Source: Gnetum montanum
Lineage: Eukaryota; Streptophyta; Gnetopsida; Gnetales; Gnetaceae
Reading direction: 5' to 3'
Assembly (NCBI GenBank): GCA_015680685.1
Contig: MNCI01011808.1
Span: forward strand, 217,285 to 278,863
Length of the DNA stretch: 61,579 bases
In this document: in pieces, positions 46,911 to 57,109 of the stretch
How the letters are laid out: each line of letters starts with the position of its first letter
Numbering within the stretch: the stretch's first letter is position 1
Notes under the pieces: generated by a model
The model's database searches: none
What the model was told of the DNA's origin: nothing
What the model saw: only the letters and a program-made list of their open reading frames with translations
Translations under genes and position numbers: made by a program

Positions 46911-48586
46911 CGTTAAATTTCTTAACCAAGATACAGATGTTTACATCGGTATGTTACCTGTGACGAAGGAGCCGTTCATTTGCTCAAATTTGAAGCCTTC
47001 GATGTCCTTCATGAGGACTAATCCCATTTTACAAGAATGAATGGTACGATTCAAATTTTGCCATTTCTAAAATGAGTATTTGATAATTTTTTGTGACACG
47101 ATACTTGTACAGTGGTTTCATGTAATGTGACATTATCCTTGAGATATTTGTTTTCTTATTTGTGATTGCTTCATTGTTTTTCTTTTGAGAGAGTTCTCTT
47201 GTTTGTATAGGAAATCTTTTAAGAGTGAAAATTTGTATGAGGGTGCCTTTTAACAAGGGTAAAGCTTGAATGTTTTTTTTGTTAAAGGAGAGGTTTTTGA
47301 AGATTGGTAGTAAGGGTAAAAATTTGAAAACCTAAAAACCTAACAATGCATTCCAAAATTGTTGGATTTTTTTAAATATGTACTTTATTTTTTTTTAAAT
47401 TATTATTATTCTTTTTTTTTAACTCAAGACTTCTACCTAGTAGGTGAAGGTGTTGTAGATCTTATGTCAAGTCAGTGTATTAGTAATAAGGTTAGATGAT
47501 CACTTATGTCTTGTGGTGTACCTATAGTCAAAATGTGTGGAGTTTTGACACCCTATCTACCCCAAAATAAGGCTAAATGATAGTCTATGTTAAATTTGGT
47601 TATCTTATTTTATAGAGTGGCTAGTGGAAAAATAGCATGTTATATTGTATAATCTATTAAGGTAAGTGGGTAACAAGACTAAATAAGTAGAGAAGTTACA
47701 TTCAAGTAAAAATGCATATTAATAGTCTTTGAATAGAAATCATTAAATAGAGAAGTTATAATTTAGGAAAAACATTGTTTCATGGTTGAGATATAACAAA
47801 ACACTATAAGTTAGAGAAAAATTTTAGATAACATGACAACATAGTAACAATTGCTTTTCAACTTAACCTCTTTTTAAAACTCTTATCAATAGTTAAAAAT
47901 ATATATTAAATTAAAATATTGTATATATTTTAAGTTCTAAAATCATGTACAAATTAAAGAGTGATAATTACTTTTTCATTAAAATTCTTTCTCAAATTTT
48001 TTCCAATGATTAAAAGATATATTAAATTAAAATACCATGGTTATTAGAATTTAATCTCTCTAAAATTCACAAAAACAAAGACATATTTCAAACATGTATT
48101 TGGAACATACCTTCAATACATATCTTCAATTCTTGTAACTTCACTATTTGATGGCTAAAAATACTCACCTTTACATTAGTGCACTTTGAGAGGTTTTATT
48201 ATAATGAATATTCCTTATTTCTTAGTTATTTTTAAATTAAATTATTTATAAATATTGCTTTTGAAATATGAACTTCATTGAAAGGGTTACTCTATTGATT
48301 TGATTATTGTTATGAAAGGGTACATGCAATTTTACCTTGCTAACAGCTGAAGTTTTATCCTTGGTTGGATCTCCTTTGATAGCTAAGTCATTGAACTTCA
48401 AATGTAGGTGCTTACCATTGCCTATTATCTTTATCTAAGGACCAATGGACAACCAAAGAAAGCCTTGCATAGGGACTAATGCACAACCAAAGAAAACCTT
48501 GCAAAAAGAGAATAGTTAGATGAGCCAAGCTAAGCCTTTAATGTGATAAGTTTCATTGCAACTTTTAGAGGATTAACATCCATATT
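46911..48586. other. AT-rich intergenic DNA
   Basis: Long A/T runs, no repeat family recognised and no coding signal; the 47029-47256 frame is Lys/Ile-rich chance sequence. It is the continuation of the KCS downstream flank after the LINE. Confidence 0.6.
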
Positions 48587-49447
48587 TGATGAGTGGTCGA
48601 GGTACCCCTACACCCAACCATACAAATCATGAAGCATTCACGCACGATCCGGTCGAATTCCATGGACTCTTTAGTTTCTAATGCACTAGCCTTCTAGGAA
48701 GTGAACCTTGTCCTAATGGTCATTCGTTGTCTTCCCAATTATACTTGTGAAGTACAATGGTATGGTTAAGTGTAATCAAGGCATATGATTTTTATTATTT
48801 TATGTTTTATGGTTTTGGTGCTTAAAGAGAGAGATGAAGTAAATTGAAAACTAATTTAATTTAACTATTTAACTAATCTCTAACTAGTCCTAACATAAGC
48901 ATCCAGTCCCACTTTTTGTACACGTCTTGAACCCACGTATCCATTGCTAGATTACCAAGCGCTACACTATTGGGTGCACCAAGCAATAATGTTGTTGGGA
49001 TTACCAAGCGAATACATCTTTACACTTGAAGCGATCGTAGTTATGTGTTTAATCTATTTAACTTATCTTGCTTAATCACTTAATTAGCTTAATTACTAAA
49101 GAACATTAAATGAATAATTGAAAACACTAAATGCATGAATAAAACATTTAAACTATCCCAAATGCCGCAAGGTTTATCAAGAAGCTCATCTTTATTACCG
49201 CACACACTATTGTGCTTAGGTACAACAATGCTTGAATAAAGATTCATACACTCAGTGACTCCTAGTGTAGGCACTTGGGAAAATATTCTAACTTTCAAAT
49301 GTAAAAACTACAAGAGTTCAACTACTACTATGACTTAATTGCTATAAATGTGACTAGTGAATGTGTATTTATAGGTAAGAACAGACCCTACGTCAACAAG
49401 GCCTAGTTGACAAGGCCTTGTCAACATGGCTAATCCGCGACTCATCA
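48587..49447 (-). repeat. 3' LTR of element D
   Basis: 861 bp, TGATGAGTGG to CGACTCATCA. U3 (49390-49445) has CAACAAGGCCTAGTTGACAA half-palindromes; TATAAATA on the minus strand at 49366-49373. ACCAAGC units at 48950-49010. Confidence 0.85.
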
Positions 49448-49460
49448 TATCCCCACGACT
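49448..49460 (-). other. Polypurine tract PPT2, element D
   Basis: Minus strand AGTCGTGGGGATA directly before the 3' LTR. Confidence 0.75.
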
Positions 49461-49694
49461 GAATAAAAACTCGTCTCCAAGTTTCTTTACAAAATTAGGA
49501 AGGTATGGAATTATTGACTGACTCAAGACTCAACAAGTTGACTTGACAAAACTGAGTACCAAAGTGTAGAAATCAACACTTTACAAAAATTGTGGTGTTC
49601 ATGACACAAAATTGAACACCATGACATGACTCTGAAAAATTGGAGAGCATGTCCTTTAATGGTGTGAAAAAAGTTGAGAAGATCAAATAGTCCT

Positions 49695-52515
49695 AAGCGG
49701 TGGAGGTTCCTAAGGCTTTGAAGAACTTTCACCAGCTTCAAGCACATGCAGTAGCTAAGGTAGCTGTGGCTATCTTATTACTACTGCAACTTTTTCTAGG
49801 AGGCAAAAAGTATCCAACAATGGTTTCATTTTCTCCTCCTTATTCTTAGGATCATGCATGGTCCATGAAGCCTCACCAATGTGGGCAGAAATGGGCACAT
49901 CCCAAGGATAGGGAATTGCTGGGAACAACTCCTTGGCATTGATGAACTAGGCAGTGAATTGTTTGTGCTCAATGTCAAATGCTCTGACTATGTCTTTCAG
50001 CTCTTGGTAATCATTCATTCTCTTAGCTAGGTTCTCGGTAGTTGATTATTGATTAATGAATTGTGCCCTAAGAACTTTGAGTTCAATGTTTGCCATCTCA
50101 AGCTTTTGCTTGGTATCCCCTTGTGGTGCTTGAACTCAACTTCATACATCAAGTACAAGTTAGCCACTTACTTTTTGAGTTCTGACTGTAGTCATCCAGC
50201 AATCAACATCACTAATTTTGCATATTGGAGATTGTCCAGTTCCATGTACTCTATCATTTCTTTGATTTGCAACTCCTTTAGGTGGATCTCTATTTTGTTG
50301 TAAGCATCTATTCCATCAATGATGGGCTACCACACCTCTCTTCCTTACTAGAGTTGCTAGAGGGCCTCATTTACTTTTGCCTTAGCCATTTGGATATGTT
50401 TCTCATTCACTTCCTTTTGCAGGCCAACCTAGTCTCTATAGTGATTCTTGACTCTTTCAAATTTTACAGCCTCATTTTTCCAAGAAGCAATCTCAATGAT
50501 AAATTTTTGGCTTAAGGCTCAGATTTCCTCCATAGAAAGATTATGATTCTCCGTAGCCAATTTCCTCAATTTTGTGTTTATCCTAGCAAGTTTCTCTTGT
50601 TGTTGATGAATGAATTCCTGCATCTACTATTTTTATGCATCAACATTGCGTAGGTGATGATATTATGATGTTAGTGTTTTATTGTCTTGATGCATATGAA
50701 CCAAGTCCTTTTGAAATGAGTAGGTTTTTGCTTTGCTATGGACTGGTTGAAGATGGCCATCACTATTTCCTCCTTAGCTTGTCTTAATCATTCTTGAAGT
50801 TGTTGAAAAGATTCATCTTTGGTTATTACTGGGTTAAGGAGTGTGGGATCAGCAAAACAAGCATGTAGTTTAGTAGCTTTTGTGGCCAATCGTTGGTTTT
50901 TTCCTTGAGCCATTTCAAGTTTCCCTTCAAAGATGATGCATTTTTCCATTACTTTGAGCAACTTCAATTGGGTTGTAGTAATTTTATTTGGAAAATCAAA
51001 GATATTTAGAATCGGTTGCCTAGTCCCCACTAGTCGGTCCAACAATTCTTTATGTTGGGCTACACTCAATCTTCCATTGACCGTTCCTATGAATGGTTGC
51101 ACATCTAAAAGTGCAAATACATTTGGTATAGATGCTATAGGTGTGTTAAGTGCCTCTGTGATTTGTTCTGCAACCACTTCTGCAACAGTCTCCTACCCTT
51201 GGTGCTGCATCACTAATATAGTTACCCCTCATCCTCCTCCAAGTGCACTGAAAAGGAGGTAGCATTCCCAAAGATTTATAGAAATAAATGGTGTTGAAAT
51301 AAAGACATTGTCACCTCTCGGGCATTGGGATTTAATCTTGCAAGTAACTGCATTCATTAGGCAGAGAATATTGATCCATCTCTTTCCATTTGAATAATTG
51401 TTTAAGCTACCTCATTGAGGTGACTCATCACAAGTCGATATATAGATGGGTCTCCACCACTCGTTCTTGCTTATTGCTCCTACTCATGCAAGAGCTATTC
51501 TCAGATTTCATGTAAGTGCTCAATGGCTATGTGGGCCTCTAACGTTGTTTCTTAAGTAGGTGGTGGAGGTGGTGGCTATTGCTCCTCTTCTTTAGACATG
51601 GTAGATGTCTTGTGCTTCATCATTTCAAACCACGAGGCTATAGGAGTATGATTGATCATGTCATTAACATAGAAAATGAGGCATGGGAAAGGTAAGGTTT
51701 TTCTTTCATGTTCATTTTCTTTGAAATGCTTCTCAATCTCTAAATAGATCAATTATGGAAGGTTTGCTGAAAGTCTCCCACTTAGAGTGGTGCATGCTTG
51801 AGTGAAGAAGGCAGTCATCTCACTAGGCCTCATCATTAGATTGAGGTGATAGGTTGCTATCTTAAAGTATAAGCATATCACATATGTGAGTATGCTAAAC
51901 TCCTTACCATCAACCCTATAACATTACTGGTTCCACTTCTTTTTGGCCTCAGGATCAACTTGTGTAGATAGCTTTACCAATTGTGTCCTAGAATTAGGCA
52001 ACCCAAGAGCCTATGTGATAGCTTTAGCTAAGTAGGACACTTGAATGTCCTTGATTTTCACAGTAGAACCTATCCTTCTATTGTTCCAGAAGAGGTATGT
52101 CTCTCCTACATACCACTCCTCACTGGAAGTGATAATTGGCCACATGGAAGAGGCTTGCAATTGTGTCTTCACCTCTTGCTGGGGCATGCTCTAATAATGG
52201 CCCAAAGTTCAATTCCTGGAGAACTATACATTGGGTATCATGGGGCTTAATGGTGTTGAGGGAGGCTTATGTTAGTGTGACTTCAAGCCTTAGTATGGGT
52301 CTTAGTGCCTTCCCATGCTGCGATTGTTCTATTATAACTTCCTTTTCAGGAATCTGTTGAATAGATTCCACTTCGAGCTCCTCTTGGAGAGGTCCTGTTG
52401 CATGGGTTTCCTCTACTGGTTCCTAGGCATGTTCTTGTTGGCCTCTTCTAGTTCTAGTTTATTTCTTCCTTGCTTGAGATGGTCCTTCCTCCTATGGTCA
52501 TTTTGGTCTTGGCAT
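49695..52515 (-). pseudogene. ORF B of element D, broken
   Basis: Most complete uninterrupted copy, about 940 codons. Start near 52515 (MPRPK). N-terminal region is rich in Glu/Pro, then a block with LEVTLT and LNFGPLLEHAPA (52280-52180). A block with CLYFKIATYHLNLMMRPSE follows around 51850. The segment 51177-50788 (VAEQITEALNTPIASIPNVF, FIGTVNGRLSVAQHKELLDR, IFDFPNKITTTQL) is open over 129 codons. A coiled-coil part (50760-50040) and a short C-terminus complete it. No catalytic motif, signal peptide or transmembrane segment stands out. Found in three elements at the same position, so it was under selection in the family. The function is unknown to me. Confidence 0.65.
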
Positions 52516-52972
52516 CATTTGTAATCACAACATGACCATGGTTTAGCAATCAATGTGTAATGTGAAACAATTTGTGATACCTTATCTCTTTGGAAAGTTA
52601 CACTTGGCTAAGTTGTAATTATGGCCAATTCAATTAATTTTAATCATTATTTTATTATTTTTAAATGTTAATAAGTGATACCAAAGGATGTTGAAAGGGT
52701 TAACTCTCAAGATTTTATGATTTTGTATCATTATATTCATTAATCCTTTGGGGGAATTAGAAGAATTTTCAAAAATTTCCTTAGAAACCTTAAGGTTTGT
52801 GGTCCCCATGATAAAGAGCTTACCTTTAGTAGTTGTAGGATAAAAAAATGGAGTGATTTGGACAAATGATTGGCAAGTTATGGGCTCTAGAAGGTTTTGG
52901 GCTTTGGAAAATGGCAAAAACTCCCCTTTTGTTATGAAGTGAATGAAAAAAAAATTGCAAAGTGTGCGGTGG

Positions 52973-53090
52973 TATATTTATAGTTTTTGGCTTACATTGA
53001 TAAGGCCTAGTCGATGAGGCCCAGTCAACAGGGTTGGTTGCGTCGATTAGGCCTAGTCAACACAGTTATTGATCATTGTTGACTTTGGTC
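52973..53090 (-). promoter_or_regulatory. Internal U3-like promoter of element D
   Basis: Minus strand: GTTGACTAGGCCTAATCGACG, GTTGACTGGGCC and CATCGACTAGGCC-type half-palindromes (52995-53090), followed by a TATA box TATAAATATA near 52973-52983. A leader then contains a good splice-donor-like AAAGGTAAGCTC near 52820 and leads to ORF B. Motifs match the LTR U3 at 49390-49445. Confidence 0.6.
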
Positions 53091-54580
53091 AAACTTTCAA
53101 AATATAAAGAGTTTTTGAGTGAAATTGGGGTTAAATGGAAGCCCAAAAAACCATGAACATGATGAGAAGATTAGAAGAGGGTGTTGGAGCTTAGAAAATT
53201 CAAAAAATTGAGAAAATGATTTGGAGAATGAATTTTATGAGTTTAAGGAGCACAGAGCGGGATATACAATGGGTATGTGAAAGATAGGATTGTAGTAATG
53301 TCTAAGGTAAGGGATTTAACTACCCAAACCAAGAGATATGCAAGTGGGTCCTCCCCATAGTAGGCACATGCCCTTTTTGCCCTTGCATAACCTTAACCAA
53401 GGAGTTTGTGGGCCCCATAGTTGATTAATGGTTATGAAAAGTTAGGGATCAACCAGAAAGAATCTATCCAAGAATTCCAACACATCAAACTAAGACATTG
53501 AGCATAACATAGAAATCATAGTGAAGTGAGTTATGGCAGCATAGATGGATGACTAAGAAGGTAGGATGGAATCTTGAATTGAGGTCATAAGAAGTCCGTT
53601 GTGGAGTTTGTGTTTAAAATGACTTGGGAAGATCCATCCTTAGTCCAAACCAAAATCAACCTTTTTTAGTGACTTCACATCACCGCTCCAAGACTGATCC
53701 ACCCCCTTAAGAAACAAGAGCACTCACATAGAATAACCATCATTCCATAAGGAGAAGAGAAGAAAGTCAGAAGTGAGAGAGGGCCTTAGTTAGAGGGGAC
53801 CTTCAAGCATGGGTAACATATCTTTTTAGTCCCATAACTAGTGCTTGTAGCCTATTTATTTGTCTAAGGGATGTGTTTTGAGTTTCCATCATGTTCTTTT
53901 TTTGTTTTTTTTCCTTTTTTTTTGTTTTTGTTTAGATGGGAACCACACCATGCAAAGACATTATTCGACTTCCTACTATTGGATGACATGGAACGGTAAG
54001 AATTTTATGAAAACACTCAAGCATCCAAGTAAGTAGAAGAGTACAAAGAGTATTGAGTCCCCTTGAAGTCACACCATGTACAAATCTAGAAACCACCAAA
54101 GGCCACAAATTTGTTAAAAGTTTCTTTAATGAAAGGGACCTCAACGTTCCAGAACAAGGAAAACCATAGAGTTTGTGGATGGATGGATGATGTGGATCCA
54201 CTACCTATTTCATGAAAAATAAACTATCTTAGTCATCAAACATCAGAATTCAAAAATAGAAACTAGACATTGATAATCACAACATTAAGCATAAATCATC
54301 ATTAGCAAACAACAACATGGGCACTGTGTCTTGCAGTAATAAAGCACGTTTATTAGCAAAAATAGTGAAAATTCATACACAAAAAATTAGTAAAATATAT
54401 AAGAAAATATAATATATTTAATAAAGATAAAACATACTAATAATGTTGTAAAACAAAAAAAAATTTGAAAAAATCAATAGAATGAAAAACCAAAAGGACA
54501 TAAAAATCAACAAGTGCAAAACAAAAATGTGTAAAACAAAAAGTGAAAAACCAAGGAGCCATGTGTGTGGTTAGCATGGA
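53091..54580 (-). other. Non-coding 3' internal region of D
   Basis: No coding signal; T-run at 53890-53935, A-rich at 54360-54560. Collinear with 6850-8114 plus 19281-19540. Confidence 0.7.
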
Positions 54581-54600
54581 TGGCCATCTTCCCCATGACT
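54581..54600 (-). other. Polypurine-like tract PPT1, element D
   Basis: Minus strand AGTCATGGGGAAGATGGCCA after the integrase region. Confidence 0.55.
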
Positions 54601-54699
54601 AAGTTGACAAGAGGAGATGTAGAATATAGACTGTGGTTGTCCATTTGATGAGGTAGTAATTGCACTGGCTTGTCTTAGTTCTAGGAAAGGTTTCACTTG

Positions 54700-55940
54700 T
54701 TGGATGTTGACCAACTACTTTTTGTGTGGGCTATCAAGTTTGTAAATTAACATGGCTCTAGAGGGAAAGGTTTCATCAATTGTATAAGGTCTCTTCCATA
54801 ATGTTTGGAACTTTGTTTTCTGGGGTATGCATGTGGGATTCTAATAGAAAACCTTATCTTTTGGTTGAAGTTTTACTTTCTATATTCTAAAGTCATGATG
54901 TTACTTGTTGAATGCCTTGTGTACTTCATTCAGAGATAGGGCTACTAATTGATTGTCATCTAGCACATTCAGGTTGATCAATCTTTTTCTTTGTGATATG
55001 CTTAGATCAAGGTCCAGATCATAGGTTGTTGAGAGTGTACAAAGCTCAGATTGAATCAGAAGCATTGAAAGTTTCTCGTACACTAACTCATAGGGAGAGT
55101 AGCCAATAGGGAGTTTCCATGTTGAGTGGTAGGCCCAGAGGGCATTGTTGAGTTTTATGCTCCAGTCTTTCCTATATTTGCTGATGGTTCTTGTTAGAAT
55201 CTTTATAATCTCCATGTTAGTTACCTTTACTTGACCATTGGCTTGGGGGTGATAGGGTGTTGTTAATTTATGTTGGACCCTCAAGTGTTGCATGAGTTTT
55301 CAAAAAGTGGCACCTCTAAAATAAGTTCCATTGTTAGAAATTACTTCATGTGGCATCCTAGACTTATTTATAACATTTTGTTGTACAAATCTAGTAGCAA
55401 TGGATGATGTATAATTGGTGACAACTGCTGCTTTTGCTCATTTGGTGTAATAGTTGACTACTACGATGATGTATGCCTTTCCATTGGACATGGGTGTGAT
55501 GGGACCCATGAAGTTGATGCCCCATATGTCAAAGGGCTCTAATGGTTAAATCCATTGTTGAGGATCCTCCATTCGAGTGGTCATCCCATCATCTCATTGA
55601 CAACATTCACAAGATCAAACAAACTAGTGAGCATCCTTGAAGATTGTAGGCCAATAGTATCCTGCTATTAGGATTTTTGTGGCCATGCATCTCCCTACAT
55701 AGTGGCCCCTGCAAGGACCTTCATGAACATCTTGGAGAATGTGTAGTTAACCTACATCAAGAACACATCAACGAACTATGCCATTGACGCACACCTTGTA
55801 AAGGTATTTGTTGATATCCATGAAGTATTTTGCTCAATGAAGAAATTGTTGTTTCTTCCTAAAGTCCAAATATTGTGGCATCTCTTGAGTAAGAAGGTAA
55901 GTGAGGATGCCATTGTACCATTTTGATTCAGTTGAAACAT
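54700..55940 (-). pseudogene. pol: RNase H end and integrase of element D, broken
   Basis: The part upstream of the integrase zinc domain is at 55940-55700. Integrase core to C-terminus is at about 55600-54700, with an open stretch of 130 codons at 55293-54901. Blocks are HKLTTPYHPQANGQVKVTN, SIKLNNALWAYHSTWKLPIG and SPYELVYEKLSML. The GQ.E motif reads GQVK as in the F copy family. The remaining domains are missing. Confidence 0.8.
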
Positions 55941-56156
55941 GGATCCTGCTACTATTAGTCCCAATAGAGAAGATGAAGAACACTCTCTTCAAAATCAGCA
56001 ACAACAACCATCTACTGCAACAAGTAGTGCAACAACTATCTATTGCAACAAGTAATGCAATCTCTAGTTATATGTGAAGGTGCAAGGGTAATGCTTATAG
56101 TTAACCGTTGGGCTAAAGTAAGATTGGTAAATGGTGCACTTGGCATGATTCACAAT
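55941..56156 (+). pseudogene. Helitron deletion product (N-terminus fused to helicase)
   Basis: Starts ATGGATCCTGCTACTATTAG, the homologue of the Helitron N-terminus at 15570 on the minus strand, with the same Gln/Ser/Thr-coding stretch. At about 56060 it jumps to LVICEGARVMLIVNRWAKV and LVNGALGMIHN, the helicase C-terminal part homologous to about 10640-10710. All of Rep and most of the helicase are missing. Cut on the right by the LTR of element E. Confidence 0.75.
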
Positions 56157-56988
56157 TGATGGGATGCGATATCACATGAGCCGCGATATCGCGGTCCGCC
56201 ACCATATCTATAAATAAGAGGCGACACTCCCCTTATTCTATATCATAGGCATAAAGTAGTGAAGCGCTGGCGAATTGATCACCCCAGAGATAGATTAATT
56301 TCCATGTGCCCGCAGTAGGAGTTACCAAGTGAACAGATCTTTATTCGAGTAGCTTTGTACCTAAACGCAAGCTGTGTACGACAATAAAGATGAGCTTTGT
56401 GGATAAACCTTGCAGTGCATGGATAGGTTTTATTATATGTTATTTATTACATGTTATTTATTACCTGTTGTTAGCGTGACATGAGTACGACTTGATTACG
56501 AGCATTGACGAATGTGTATGGCTAATCAAGGAATCGGCTACTCATCGCGATTAGGCTCTCTCACCCTCAACTCCTAGAATGTGGGATAAGTACGACTTGG
56601 TTACGAGCATTCAAGGATGTGTACAGTTAGCCAAGGAACGGATGCTTATCACACTTAGGTTAGTTAAGTGCCTTAGTACGACCGCTTCGAGCATGTGCGT
56701 TACGTGTGGTGATCCCAGTAACAAATAGCGTTTGGTAGCCACAGTTGCATAGTTCAGGGTGTGTATGGCAAGTGGGAACGGATGCTGACGCTAGGAATTA
56801 GTGCATTAGTTAGAGTTAGACTTAGCTTCTCAACCCTTTCCTCTTAGCATAGGAGAAAACCATAAAATACCAAAAAAATCATATACCTCAGACTTGCTTA
56901 ACCATACACCGTGACACATACAAGCAAGCTTGGGAAGACAACNGCTCGTATTCATATGGTTGAGTGTAGGGATACCCACCACTCATCA
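56157..56988 (+). repeat. 5' LTR of element E (contains an N gap)
   Basis: TGATGGGATGCG to CACTCATCA. U3 has GCGATATCAC and CGCGATATCGCG (56160-56195); TATAAATA at 56209-56216. R/U5 holds two copies of a module around ACGACTTGRTTACGAGCATT (56478-56680). The N at 56943 joins GGAAGACAAC to GCTCGTATTC, where the solo LTR at 30790-30875 has about 76 more bases, so sequence is missing. Confidence 0.8.
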
Positions 56989-56989
56989 T

Positions 56990-57007
56990 TGGTGCCGTTG
57001 CTAGGGA
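56990..57007 (+). other. tRNA-Asp primer-binding site, E
   Basis: TGGTGCCGTTGCTAGGGA, 15 of 18 matches to the tRNA-Asp 3' end complement; all three differences are transitions. Confidence 0.85.
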
Positions 57008-57109
57008 CTAAGTGTTTGTACGCCAATTAGAACATAAGGAAATCTTTCACATCGTTGTGAGCCTTAACGAACCTTTGGGTTAATTAGTTAAATAAGAACT
57101 TATGTAACG

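Larger units (their letters stand above)
48587..55940 (-). mobile_element. Element D: Ty3/gypsy element, 5' truncated
   Basis: Minus strand, right to left: RNase H/integrase remnant (55940-54900), PPT1 (54581-54600), non-coding 3' region, internal U3-like promoter (52973-53090), ORF B (52515-49695), PPT2 (49448-49460) and 3' LTR (48587-49447). Same plan as F and B1. The 5' LTR, gag and most of pol are missing, cut off at the Helitron-derived segment. Confidence 0.8.

Noticed and set aside
47029-47256. 75-codon Lys/Ile-rich frame
   Set aside because: Composition-driven in AT-rich DNA.
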